A DNA stretch of 64,000 nt from CAJCIW01 sp963811735 (GTDB lineage Bacteria; Chlamydiota; Chlamydiia; Chlamydiales; Rhabdochlamydiaceae): NCBI GenBank assembly GCA_963811735.1, contig CAWESW010000081.1, positions 1-64,000 on the forward strand, read 5' to 3'. Numbering within the stretch: position 1 is the first letter of the stretch; each line of letters begins with the position of its first letter. Positions 17,097 to 25,346 of the stretch are shown here, in pieces. A model generated the notes under the pieces. It made no database searches. It worked only from the letters and a program-made list of their open reading frames with translations, and was not told where the DNA came from. The position numbers were made by a program, and so were the translations under genes.

Positions 17097-18295
17097 TATT
17101 TTTTGTCGGTTAGCGCATCGATTCCGGGAAGATGCCCATATTCAATGAATTCCAATGAAGCTCCGCCTCCTGTGGACACATGAGAAAATTTTGAGGAAAG
17201 CCCGAGCTTGTTGATGGCAGCGACAGAGTCTCCTCCCCCGACGACTGTAGTGGCATTCAGTGCGGATAGGGTCCTAGCGATTTGTTCCGTGCCTTCAGCA
17301 AAACGGGAGAATTCAAAAACTCCTAAGGGTCCATTCCAAAAGATGGTCCCTGCTCCCTGAAGAGCTTTTTTCCATGTATCTATGGTCTTCGGCCCGATGT
17401 CCATCCCCTGCCATCCTTCGGGTATCCCTTCGGAAGAAGAGACAATTTTGGTATTTGCATCATTGCTAAATGCATCGGCAATCAGCGTGTCGCTTGGGAG
17501 CCAGAGGGATACTTTTTTTTCGGCGCATTCTTTCAGAAATTCAAGAGCTGTGGAAATTTGGTCCTCTTCATGGATGGAGTTGCCGATCTTAATTCCTTGC
17601 GCTTTATAAAAAGTATAGGCCATGCCGCCGCCAATGAAGATCCCATCGACTTTGGAGAGGAGCGATTTCAGGACGCCCATCTTGGTCGAAATTTTAGCCC
17701 CGCCGATGATCGCGTAAAAGGGGCGTTTAGCGCTGCTGATCAAGCTGTCTAGAAACCTTATTTCTTTTTGCAAAAGCAGCCCTGATGCGGCCTTTCCTGG
17801 AAAAAATCGTGCGATGATAGCTGTTGAAGAGTGACTCCGATGGGCAGTTCCAAAAGCATCGTTTACATAAATGTCGCCTAAAGAGGCGAGCTTCTGTGCG
17901 AAGGAGGGATCGGTAGAGGGCTTTTCCTCGGCGGGATAAAAGCGCAGATTTTCGAGGAGGAGGATTTGACCGGGTTTTATATCGTGCGCCATTTTTTCCA
18001 CTTTTTCTCCGATGCAATCATCGGCCATGAGCACGGATTGATTCAGCAATTTTGAAAGTGCGGCGGCGCACGGTTTGAGGGAAAACTGAGGGTCCACGCC
18101 TTTAGGTCGTCCCAAATGGCTCATCAATATGACGCTGCCACCGGCTTTGACGATGTGTTCAATGGAGGGGAGCGATTCTCTCAGTCGCGTGTCATCTGAA
18201 ATCGTGCCGTCTTTATCCAGCGGGACATTGAAATCGACGCGCATGAGAACTTTTTTGCCTTTGAGGTCCAGATCTTGCAGTTGAAGTTTTGTCAT
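17096..18295 (-). CDS. pgk: phosphoglycerate kinase
   Basis: Glycolytic enzyme that transfers phosphate from 1,3-bisphosphoglycerate to ADP in the cytoplasm. The 399-residue protein shows KKVLMRVDFNVPLD, MSHLGRPKG, LENLRFYPAEEK, the hinge and ATP-site motifs IIGGAKISTKMGVL, FWNGPLGVFEF, and the final GGGDSVAAINK and STGGGASLEF. The start is taken at ATG 18295 (MTKLQL). The open frame extends to 18379, but that part is encoded by a palindromic element. The likely ribosome-binding site (AGAGG) is part of that element's terminus, so the element sits directly upstream of the start. Confidence 0.95.
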   Translation of the reverse strand: MTKLQLQDLDLKGKKVLMRVDFNVPLDKDGTISDDTRLRESLPSIEHIVKAGGSVILMSHLGRPKGVDPQFSLKPCAAALSKLLNQSVLMADDCIGEKVEKMAHDIKPGQILLLENLRFYPAEEKPSTDPSFAQKLASLGDIYVNDAFGTAHRSHSSTAIIARFFPGKAASGLLLQKEIRFLDSLISSAKRPFYAIIGGAKISTKMGVLKSLLSKVDGIFIGGGMAYTFYKAQGIKIGNSIHEEDQISTALEFLKECAEKKVSLWLPSDTLIADAFSNDANTKIVSSSEGIPEGWQGMDIGPKTIDTWKKALQGAGTIFWNGPLGVFEFSRFAEGTEQIARTLSALNATTVVGGGDSVAAINKLGLSSKFSHVSTGGGASLEFIEYGHLPGIDALTDKK

Positions 18296-18467
18296 TAGAC
18301 CTCTTGCATAACTAAAGTTCTGTCGATTTTCGGGTTCTTTTGAGCCGATTTTTGATTCTTTTGTCGGGGGTAATATCAACTTGCGTATATGACCCCCGAC
18401 AAAAGAATCAAAAAGCGGCCAAAATAATCCCGAAAATCGACGAACCCTTAGTTATGCAAGAGGTCTA
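18296..18467. repeat. palindromic element, family E
   Basis: 172-base palindrome with ends TAGACCTCTTGCATAACTAA / TTAGTTATGCAAGAGGTCTA and inner arms GATTCTTTTGTCGGGGG / CCCCCGACAAAAGAATC. It fills the whole gap between the exonuclease gene and pgk. It supplies the sequence immediately before the pgk ATG and lies one base from the exonuclease stop. Confidence 0.9.
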
Positions 18468-19217
18468 TTATAGATTCGCAAAAGGGTTAGACGCTTGACC
18501 AAAATTTGCCCCTTTGTTGCGTTTCTTCAACTCCGTCTTCAAAGAGAACATGAGGTCTTGATCGAAGTTTTGATTCACCGCCCAGCGTAAGTACTCGACA
18601 GGGATTTCGGAGAAGGGGCGACCTTTATGTTTCCCGAGCGGCATGGTTTTCAACTGAATGGGGCTTTTGAGGCGGTTAACAATTTGTTCCGTTGTTTTAT
18701 AGCGTTTAGCGAGATATTTGAATACCTCGATATTGACAATCACATCATTCATCGCTCGATGAGCCCCTTCTTCGGCAATGTTGAAATGCTGGCGCAGCTT
18801 TTCCAAGGAGTTGATTGGGCTTTCTCCGTAAAGGCGGGCCATGCGGAGGGTATCTAGATAGGGGTGGGACGCGAGCTTGCAAGGGACGTTATTGTGCTTT
18901 GCAGCAGAGCAAATAAAGGAGATGTCTGTTGTGATTCCATGGCCGACGATGATGCTGCGTCCGATAAATTCAAAAATCTTTGGCAAAACTTCTTGGATTT
19001 TCGGTTTGCCTTTGACCATGGGATCAGTGATGTGGTGGATAGCAGTCGAGGCTTCAGGGATTAGCATCTGCGGATCGATCAGAGTCTCGAAGGAATCGAT
19101 AGGCCCGTCAAAATTAAAGCGGACCAGTGCGATTTCAATGATGCGATCGCTGTCCATTTCCAGACCTGTCGTTTCACAGTCCAGGCAGACGAAGATGTCT
19201 TTATTAATTAGTCCCAT
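18468..19217 (-). CDS. DnaQ-like 3'-5' exonuclease (DEDD family)
   Basis: 249-residue exonuclease related to the DNA polymerase III epsilon subunit. Catalytic motifs: VCLDCETTGLEMDSDRIIE (ExoI, Asp and Glu), VGHGITTDISF (ExoII, Asp) and EGAHRAMNDVIVNIEVF (ExoIII, His and Asp). A C-terminal segment (LKTMPLGKHKGRPFSEIPVE, about 190-215) matches the DUF3820-type tail seen in such proteins. It overlaps the engB end by 14 bases, so it is co-transcribed with engB and tsaE. This is the same neighbourhood as the second dnaQ-like gene of C. trachomatis. It may be a repair or proofreading nuclease. Confidence 0.9.
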   Translation of the reverse strand: MGLINKDIFVCLDCETTGLEMDSDRIIEIALVRFNFDGPIDSFETLIDPQMLIPEASTAIHHITDPMVKGKPKIQEVLPKIFEFIGRSIIVGHGITTDISFICSAAKHNNVPCKLASHPYLDTLRMARLYGESPINSLEKLRQHFNIAEEGAHRAMNDVIVNIEVFKYLAKRYKTTEQIVNRLKSPIQLKTMPLGKHKGRPFSEIPVEYLRWAVNQNFDQDLMFSLKTELKKRNKGANFGQASNPFANL

Positions 19218-19839
19218 GTTCCTTTAATAGTGCATTGATTTTTTCGATGAGCTCCATTCTAGCGCGGGGATCTTTAATTGAATAATGAAGAAAGTGCACC
19301 GGTGCGGAATGCAGGAAGTTTTTTAGAGAATTCAGCGCGGAGAAGCTTTTTTCTTTTCTCTCTCTATCCGTCATTTTGTCTGCTTTAGTGAAGACGAGGA
19401 GCATGGGTTTTTGATGGAATGAGGCCCATTTAACAAGGGAGCAGTCTTCTTCAGTGAGATCGCGGCGGGAATCTATGAGAAATAGGATCAGTTTAAGCGA
19501 CGTGCGGTTTTGAAGATAGTGGTCGATCATGCCGGACCACTGCTCTCTGATCTCTTTAGAAACTTTCGCGTATCCGTAACCCGGCAAGTCGACAAGTGCA
19601 ATCTGTTCATCGATGGAAAAAAAGTTGATCGATTTGGTCTTTCCGGGGGTCGATGAGGTTTTTGCGAGCGTGGAATTTCTCAAGAGATGATTGATGAGGG
19701 AGGATTTGCCGACGTTCGAGCGGCCCACCAGAGCGATCTCGGGCATCGGGGAGCCTCCTAAAGTTGTCATGATTGGAAAACTCTTGTTGTCGAAGGCGGA
19801 TGCGACGAACTGGGCCTGCGTGAATGGGACTTTTTTCAT
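19204..19839 (-). CDS. engB: ribosome-biogenesis GTPase YihA/EngB
   Basis: Essential small GTPase that assists late maturation of the large ribosomal subunit. The 211-residue protein has G1 GRSNVGKSSLI, the G2 region STPGKTKSINFF, G3 VDLPGYGYAKVS and G4 FTKADKMT. The ATG at 19839 overlaps the tsaE stop as ATGA and gives the normal family length; the longer frame to 19944 lies inside tsaE. It is the middle gene of the tsaE-engB-exonuclease operon. Confidence 0.94.
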   Translation of the reverse strand: MKKVPFTQAQFVASAFDNKSFPIMTTLGGSPMPEIALVGRSNVGKSSLINHLLRNSTLAKTSSTPGKTKSINFFSIDEQIALVDLPGYGYAKVSKEIREQWSGMIDHYLQNRTSLKLILFLIDSRRDLTEEDCSLVKWASFHQKPMLLVFTKADKMTDRERKEKSFSALNSLKNFLHSAPVHFLHYSIKDPRARMELIEKINALLKEHGTN

Positions 19840-20438
19840 ATTGCACTCTTTGAAATTTCGATTTGCCTTCCTTCTTCCCCAAAGTAGGAGATATTCACCA
19901 AATAGGCGCCGGCGGGCAGATCGCATTCGAGCTTCTCGGCCCATTCGAGGCAGCAGACGCCTCCGGCTTGGAAGTATTCATCAAAGCCCGCGGCGAAAAA
20001 CTCTTCCTTTCTGGGCAGTCTGTAGAGGTCAAAATGATAGACCACTAGTGCCTGACCACGAAAGTCTTTGTCATTCGGGCTGCGTGAAAGCTCCCGCGGT
20101 TGAGCCATCGGCAAGGGGGGTTGTATTGAGCTTAATACTACCCCCCTTGCCGATGGTCTCAACCCCGGGGCTTTGACGCAGCCGGAATGACAAAGACTTT
20201 CGTGGTCAGGCACTTGGTTCCCTTGATAAATATTGAGGAAGTTGAAGGTCGGGCTGCTAACGCTTCTTGGATCTATGTCTCCAATCCCCTCGACAAGTCC
20301 GCGGATAAAAGTGGTTTTTCCGGCACCGAGATCTCCTTGGAGGGCTATGATTGTATTCTCATCCAGAGACTCGCCGAATGTCTTGCCTAAGAGGTGCGTC
20401 TCTTCAGCAGAATAGGTCGTATGTGTGCCAAGCGCCAT
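19836..20438 (-). CDS. tsaE: TsaE, tRNA t6A-modification ATPase, with in-frame palindromic insertion
   Basis: ATPase that partners TsaB and TsaD in making N6-threonylcarbamoyladenosine in tRNA. Normal motifs flank an insertion: ALQGDLGAGKTTFIRGL (P-loop), SSPTFNFLNIYQG before it, then VVYHFDLYRL and CLEWAEKL after it. Family members pass directly from the SPTF-YQG segment to YHFDLYRL. Here about 56 extra residues (roughly 74-129) are encoded by a 168-base palindromic element that keeps the frame open. The protein is therefore 200 rather than about 145 residues. Whether the extra peptide is tolerated at the edge of the nucleotide fold is unknown. The gene is coupled to engB. Confidence 0.92.
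   Translation of the reverse strand: MALGTHTTYSAEETHLLGKTFGESLDENTIIALQGDLGAGKTTFIRGLVEGIGDIDPRSVSSPTFNFLNIYQGNQVPDHESLCHSGCVKAPGLRPSARGVVLSSIQPPLPMAQPRELSRSPNDKDFRGQALVVYHFDLYRLPRKEEFFAAGFDEYFQAGGVCCLEWAEKLECDLPAGAYLVNISYFGEEGRQIEISKSAI
20047..20214. repeat. palindromic element, family C, inside tsaE
   Basis: 168 bases, exactly 56 codons. Outer shell AGTGCCTGACCACGAAAGTC / GACTTTCGTGGTCAGGCACT, middle shell GCTGCGTGAAAGCTCCCGCG / CCCCGGGGCTTTGACGCAGC, inner hairpin CCATCGGCAAGGGGGG / CCCCCCTTGCCGATGG. The orientation of the middle shell is minus, the same as the gene. Confidence 0.95.
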
Positions 20439-20453
20439 GAGATGAGACCACTA

Positions 20454-21200
20454 CTACGCCTCTTCCTCCGTTTCTTCTTTTTCTTCAACGAGCCAAAGGT
20501 CGATGTAGGAGGAAAATTCTTCGTGTTGGGAAAGCGCTTCGACGAATGAATTGATCTTGCTCTCTTCGAGCTGCTTTTGAATGAATGCTAGGAAGCTCTC
20601 CTCGATTTGGAAGCGGTTCTGGTTGGGTACTTCTTCAAGAGGAATTGGCTTCAATTGATTTTTTACAAAGTCATCGAGAACGGCTTGCTTGCTATTGAAC
20701 AACTTGCCGGTCACTGCCGATGAATAGACGATCTTGGTGATCGGCTCTTTTCGCTTCACAATGTAATTTTTGATGACATCGGGATCTTCGGAAACAAAGA
20801 AGCGCTTGGCTTTCAGTCCGCCTACGCGTTCTTTGTTCTCAGGACATTTTGAGACCCAGTCATAAATAGCGTCTTGAGGGTTGGGGTGGGTATTGTCCCC
20901 AAAAACTTTGCCCGTGAAAGGACAAATGTAAATTTTCTTTGTTTGCTCGTTGACGCTCTGTTGGCCATATTGAATTTTAATTTCCGTCTCTCGCCAAAGC
21001 TTTCCTTGCGTCTCAAGGTTTTTAATGAGATCGTCTTGGCTTTGAAAAATCGTTTTGTCGCGGATAAAGAGAACGGGATCGATATTAAATTTTTTTTCCA
21101 AGAAGAAGAGGTAAGTCGTGATGAGATCAGCTTTTTTGTTCTTTTTCAAGAACTTAATTAGCTCATCTTTAAGCGTTTCTGAGATTGTGATCGCTGCCAT
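20454..21200 (-). CDS. DUF2709 protein, chlamydia-specific hypothetical
   Basis: 248-residue cytoplasmic protein matching the Chlamydiae-restricted DUF2709 family (CT538-like) by its position next to tsaE and by recalled sequence. It has a Lys-rich N-terminus (KDELIKFLKKNKKADL), a CPFTGKVFGDNTHPNPQDAI segment, repeated as the related SSAVTGKLFNSKQAVL, and an acidic tail (EEKEETEEEA). The ATG at 21200 follows a GGGGGAG ribosome-binding site; a frame open to 21260 lacks one. No enzymatic motif is visible. The two CP/SAxTGK segments could be a duplicated fold. Function unknown. Confidence 0.8.
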   Translation of the reverse strand: MAAITISETLKDELIKFLKKNKKADLITTYLFFLEKKFNIDPVLFIRDKTIFQSQDDLIKNLETQGKLWRETEIKIQYGQQSVNEQTKKIYICPFTGKVFGDNTHPNPQDAIYDWVSKCPENKERVGGLKAKRFFVSEDPDVIKNYIVKRKEPITKIVYSSAVTGKLFNSKQAVLDDFVKNQLKPIPLEEVPNQNRFQIEESFLAFIQKQLEESKINSFVEALSQHEEFSSYIDLWLVEEKEETEEEA

Positions 21201-21439
21201 TTTCTCCCCCTTTTTCGTGAAATTGTTGTGCAATAGAATGGCTTTTTTGTGAAGAGTCAAAGAGTATCCTAGATCTATTTTATGATCAAGGAGGGAATGG
21301 GCTTTTCCATAAATTCCTAAAAAAACAACAGGGTTGATTTAGATGTCCAAAATTGTTACGATGCTAGCACTCTGCTACAAAATTTTTGCTTCTAGAAATT
21401 TTTTGAAAAGCACCCAACCCCTTTAAGGTGAGGAGAATC

Positions 21440-22546
21440 ATGACACTAGTTTTAGAGCAAGCGCTAGAATTAGAGGAGATTTTAGTTCCCGGCTACGAGA
21501 AAGTAATCAAGGTTTCGAATAAAGAAGCAGGGCTCAACGCGATCATTTGTATTCATACGACAGCGATGGGGCCGGCTCTCGGCGGGATCAGGATCTACCC
21601 TTATGCAACTTTCGATGCTGCTTTGAATGATGTGATGCGCCTTTCTAAGGGAATGACTTACAAATCCGCAATTTCCGAATGTGGGTGGGGCGGCGGCAAA
21701 AGCGTCATCATCGCTGATCCTAAGAAGAACAAGACGAAAGAGATGCTTCTCGCCTTCGGCCAGGCCGTCGATAGGCTGCAGGGGGAATACATCTGTGCTG
21801 AAGACGTTGGGTGTACCCCTGCGGATGTTTTGGTGATCAGTCAGGCGACCCCGTATGTCGTCGGCCTGCCTCATCAAAAAAGCAGTGGAAACCCTTCTCC
21901 TTTCACTGCATGGGGAACTTTCCGGGGCATCCAGTCGGTGCTTAAGAAAATCTATGATTCTGATTCTCTTGAAAACAGGACTGTTGCGATCCAGGGGCTG
22001 GGCAGCGTGGGTTGCGAACTTGCCAAATTTCTTTTCTGGGCCGGAGCCCGCTTGATCGTTTCCGATATCGACGCGGAAAAATGCCGAAGCGTCGCCTTGC
22101 TGACCGGCGCGCAAATCGCAACTCCCGACGAAATCATGCAGATGGAATGCGATGTTCTTGCGCCTTGCGCAATGGGCGGTACAATCAATGAACAAACGAT
22201 CCCGCATTTGAAATGCAAAGCGATTGCAGGCTGTGCCAATAATCAGCTCCTCAAAGATTCCGATGCAGATGAACTCGTCGCCAAAGGCATCCTGTATGCT
22301 CCGGATTTTGTCATCAATGCCGGCGGATTGATCAACGTTTCCCAGGAACTCGATCCGGAAGGATACAATCCGATCGCTTCAAGAAATAAGACGCATCGCC
22401 TTTATGACCAGCTGATGGTCATCTATGACATCGCTGAGCAGAATCGCTGTTCGACGCAAAGGGCTGCGCTTTCGCTGGCTGATTATCGATTGAAATACCG
22501 CATTGGCAAACGCGTTGAACCACCCTGTTTCCATCACGCTACATGA
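21440..22546 (+). CDS. ldh: Glu/Leu/Phe/Val dehydrogenase family, probably leucine dehydrogenase
   Basis: 368-residue NAD-dependent amino-acid dehydrogenase. Motifs: GPALGGIRIYPYATFDAAL, LSKGMTYKSAISECGWGGGK containing the catalytic Lys, GEYICAEDVGCTPADV, and the Rossmann segment VAIQGLGSVGCELAKFLFW. The size and motifs fit leucine dehydrogenase more than glutamate dehydrogenase. It would deaminate branched-chain amino acids reversibly. The ATG at 21440 has GGTGAGGAG upstream. Only three bases separate it from argS, so the two genes probably share a transcript. Confidence 0.88.
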   Translation: MTLVLEQALELEEILVPGYEKVIKVSNKEAGLNAIICIHTTAMGPALGGIRIYPYATFDAALNDVMRLSKGMTYKSAISECGWGGGKSVIIADPKKNKTKEMLLAFGQAVDRLQGEYICAEDVGCTPADVLVISQATPYVVGLPHQKSSGNPSPFTAWGTFRGIQSVLKKIYDSDSLENRTVAIQGLGSVGCELAKFLFWAGARLIVSDIDAEKCRSVALLTGAQIATPDEIMQMECDVLAPCAMGGTINEQTIPHLKCKAIAGCANNQLLKDSDADELVAKGILYAPDFVINAGGLINVSQELDPEGYNPIASRNKTHRLYDQLMVIYDIAEQNRCSTQRAALSLADYRLKYRIGKRVEPPCFHHAT

Positions 22547-22549
22547 ATT

Positions 22550-24316
22550 ATGAAAAATATCATTTCCGAACTGTTTGAGAAGGCCGATGCTGCGATCCGG
22601 CTGGCCTTCGGGTCAGTGACTGACGATCCCAAGCTTCTCGAGGCTGAGGTGACCCCCAGCACACAGGCGCAGTTCGGGCATTATCAGTGCAATAGTGCGC
22701 TTAAGATTGGCAAAGCGCTGCGCATGTCTCCCCGCGAGGCAGCGGAAAAAATTGCCACCCACTTTGACAGAAAAGCAGCAGACGGCTCTGAGATGATCTC
22801 AAAAATAGAGATCGCCGGGCCCGGATTTATCAATATCACCCTTGCCCCTTTTTTTCTCGCCGCTCAAATCGAAACGTTGCTCAGCGATGACAGGCTTGGA
22901 GTTCCCCTCCCTGAAAAAAAGCAAAAAATCATCGTTGAATTTTCTTCTCCCAATATCGCCAAAGAATTACATGTTGGCCATTTGCGTTCGACGATCATCG
23001 GCGATGCCATTGCGCGGCTCTTTGAGTTTTTAGGCCACGATGTATTAAGGCTTAATCACATCGGCGATTGGGGAACGCAGTTCGGCATGCTGATCGCCTA
23101 CATGCAAGAGATTGTCCCGGACGTTTTGAAAGGCAATGTTCAGACCGATCTGATCCAGCTCATGCAATGGTACAAAGAATCGAAGAAGCGTTTCGATGAA
23201 GATCCGGAGTTTAAAAAACGATCGCAGCTTCAGGTCGTCAAACTCCAAAGCGGAGATCCTGAGGCCGGGACTGCTTGGCAGGCCATTTGCGAGATCTCGC
23301 GAATAGCTTTTCAGGAAATCTACGCTCTTCTCGATGTTCAGATTCTGGAACGCGGTGAGTCTTTCTATAATCCCTATCTTGCAGACGTCGTCAAAGAACT
23401 CGATCAAAAGGGATTAATTACGATCTCCGATGGTGCAAAATGTATCTTTATAGAGGGGTTTGTCGCTAGAGAAGGAACGCCTTTGCCGATGATCGTCCAA
23501 AAGTCGGATGGCGGATACAACTATGACACGACGGACATGGCGGCGATGCGCCATCGCACCCGGGTGGAAAAAGCCGACCGGATCATTATCCTGACCGATG
23601 CGGGACAAAGTTTGCACTTTGCCATGCTCGCTAAAGCCGCGGAAGCAGCGGGATATCTCGACCCTGCCAAGGTACGCTTTGACCATGTGCCTTTCGGCGT
23701 TGTTCTTGGCCCCGACGGAAAGAAATTCAAAACGCGCTCCGGAGACACGGAAAAGCTGATCGATCTTTTGCTCGAAGCTGTCGCTCAAGCCAGAAAAATC
23801 ATGCACGAGCGCCTTCCCGATCTCTCTGAACAGGAGCTGAATCGCTCTGCACAGGTCTTGGGGATTGATGCGATCAAATATGCGGACCTTTCCTGTAACC
23901 GCATCAAAGACTATGTCTTCAGTTATGAGAGAATGCTTAAGTTCGAAGGCAACACGGCTGCTTTCCTTTTATATGCTTATGTGCGGATCCAGGGGATCAA
24001 GCGCAAGGTGGGCAAAGAGATTGCCGAAGTGATGAAAAGAGCTAAAGTCGTTCTTGAACACCCCATGGAAATTGATCTGGCGCTGCATTTGCGCCAATTT
24101 GGCGAGGTCCTCGATGCGATGTCTATCGATCTTCTGCCCAATCGCCTCTGCGATTACCTCTATGCGTTGGCTGAAAAATTCCATGCCTTTTTCCGCGATT
24201 GCAGGGTAGAGGGTTCTCCCCAAGAAGAGAGCCGTCTGCTTCTATGCGAAGCCACCTCGCGCGTCCTTGAAAAGGGATTGAACCTTCTCGGGTTACAAAC
24301 TCTCGATCGGATGTGA
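22550..24316 (+). CDS. argS: arginyl-tRNA synthetase
   Basis: Class I aminoacyl-tRNA synthetase charging tRNA-Arg. The 588-residue protein has the N-terminal Add-1 domain (HYQCNSALKIGKALRMSPRE), the HIGH motif as NIAKELHVGHLRSTIIGD, the catalytic core ending FKTRSGDTEKLIDLL in place of a KMSKS motif, and the DALR anticodon-binding domain (NTAAFLLYAYVRIQGI). It follows the dehydrogenase by three bases and ends two bases before the converging epmB-like gene. Confidence 0.96.
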   Translation: MKNIISELFEKADAAIRLAFGSVTDDPKLLEAEVTPSTQAQFGHYQCNSALKIGKALRMSPREAAEKIATHFDRKAADGSEMISKIEIAGPGFINITLAPFFLAAQIETLLSDDRLGVPLPEKKQKIIVEFSSPNIAKELHVGHLRSTIIGDAIARLFEFLGHDVLRLNHIGDWGTQFGMLIAYMQEIVPDVLKGNVQTDLIQLMQWYKESKKRFDEDPEFKKRSQLQVVKLQSGDPEAGTAWQAICEISRIAFQEIYALLDVQILERGESFYNPYLADVVKELDQKGLITISDGAKCIFIEGFVAREGTPLPMIVQKSDGGYNYDTTDMAAMRHRTRVEKADRIIILTDAGQSLHFAMLAKAAEAAGYLDPAKVRFDHVPFGVVLGPDGKKFKTRSGDTEKLIDLLLEAVAQARKIMHERLPDLSEQELNRSAQVLGIDAIKYADLSCNRIKDYVFSYERMLKFEGNTAAFLLYAYVRIQGIKRKVGKEIAEVMKRAKVVLEHPMEIDLALHLRQFGEVLDAMSIDLLPNRLCDYLYALAEKFHAFFRDCRVEGSPQEESRLLLCEATSRVLEKGLNLLGLQTLDRM

Positions 24317-24318
24317 TC

Positions 24319-25293
24319 TCAAACGAGGGGAGTTTTGCCGGGCTCGCCGGCGATCTCTTTGACATACTTAGGGATAGCATAGGCGGGAAGCAGCGCTCCC
24401 AGCTGGTTCATGAGTGATTTTCCCTCTTCTTCCGAAACTTCAAAATGCACAGCGCCTTGGACCCTGTCGAGCTGGTGCAGGTAATAAGGAATAATCCCAT
24501 TGTCGACAAGAAGCATGCACAGATTTTTTAAAGTCTGAAGGTCATCATTGATGCCTCGCAGCAAGACGGACTGGGTGAGGACGGGGATGCCGAGCTGCTG
24601 AACCTTTTTAAGCCTTTGAAAAATTTCTTCATCGAATTCACGGGGATGGTTGCAGTGGATGACGAAAATGATTTGTTTGCAGCAGGATGCGAGCAGTTTC
24701 AAAAAACTCTCATCGATTCTTTCAGGGATGCCCATCGGAAAGCGGGTGTGGAAACGGATCCGTTTGACATGGGGGATCGTACTTAGTGCATTTAAAAGAT
24801 GTTGGAGCTGGGCATCGCTCAAGGAAAGGGGGTCGCCGCCGCTTAAGAGGACTTCCGAAATAGAGGGCTCCCTTGCAATTTCCTTCAACTCTTCTAGGAA
24901 GAGCTTGTCGGAGGTCTCGTAATCGAAATGTTGTCGGAAGCAATACCTGCAATGCATGGCGCAGGCGCTCGTGCAGACGAGTAGAGCCCTGCCATGGTAT
25001 TTATGCAAAAGTTTGGGTTTTTTGCGCGAGGGGCCATCCCCAATGGGATCGAGGACAAACAGGGGAGATGTTTTCAGCTCTTCTGTCGTGGGAAGGAATT
25101 GGCGCAGGATGGGGTCTGTCCATAATGCCTTAGAAATTTTTTGAGCGAGCCGCTGTGGGACGTTGAGAGGGAATTTTGAATGGGGAAGTACGGTGCTCTC
25201 TGCGTCGGCAATGTCGAGCTGTAAAAATGCGAGGAGCTTTTTCCAATCGGTAAAATTTTCCCGTTGGATCTGCCTCCATAAGGGGATGCTCAT
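24319..25293 (-). CDS. epmB: EF-P beta-lysylation radical SAM protein / lysine 2,3-aminomutase family
   Basis: 324-residue radical SAM enzyme. The cluster motif CAMHCRYCFRQ is present, followed by SEVLLSGGDPLSL and HTRFPMGIPERID, the pattern of the lysine 2,3-aminomutase family. The short length and HVKRIRFHTR context match EpmB (YjeK), which makes beta-lysine for elongation factor P. PLP-binding Lys would lie near the C-terminal IPYYLHQLDRVQGAVHF region. A free-standing lysine aminomutase is the alternative. It converges with argS. Confidence 0.88.
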   Translation of the reverse strand: MSIPLWRQIQRENFTDWKKLLAFLQLDIADAESTVLPHSKFPLNVPQRLAQKISKALWTDPILRQFLPTTEELKTSPLFVLDPIGDGPSRKKPKLLHKYHGRALLVCTSACAMHCRYCFRQHFDYETSDKLFLEELKEIAREPSISEVLLSGGDPLSLSDAQLQHLLNALSTIPHVKRIRFHTRFPMGIPERIDESFLKLLASCCKQIIFVIHCNHPREFDEEIFQRLKKVQQLGIPVLTQSVLLRGINDDLQTLKNLCMLLVDNGIIPYYLHQLDRVQGAVHFEVSEEEGKSLMNQLGALLPAYAIPKYVKEIAGEPGKTPLV

Positions 25294-25346
25294 CTTTGTC
25301 TGGGGTTATGATCGACGGACAAGGATAGGGGTTTTGCGATTAGTTC

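Noticed and set aside
18296..18379. N-terminal extension of pgk
   Set aside because: The extra codons come from a palindromic element, and the family start is at 18295.
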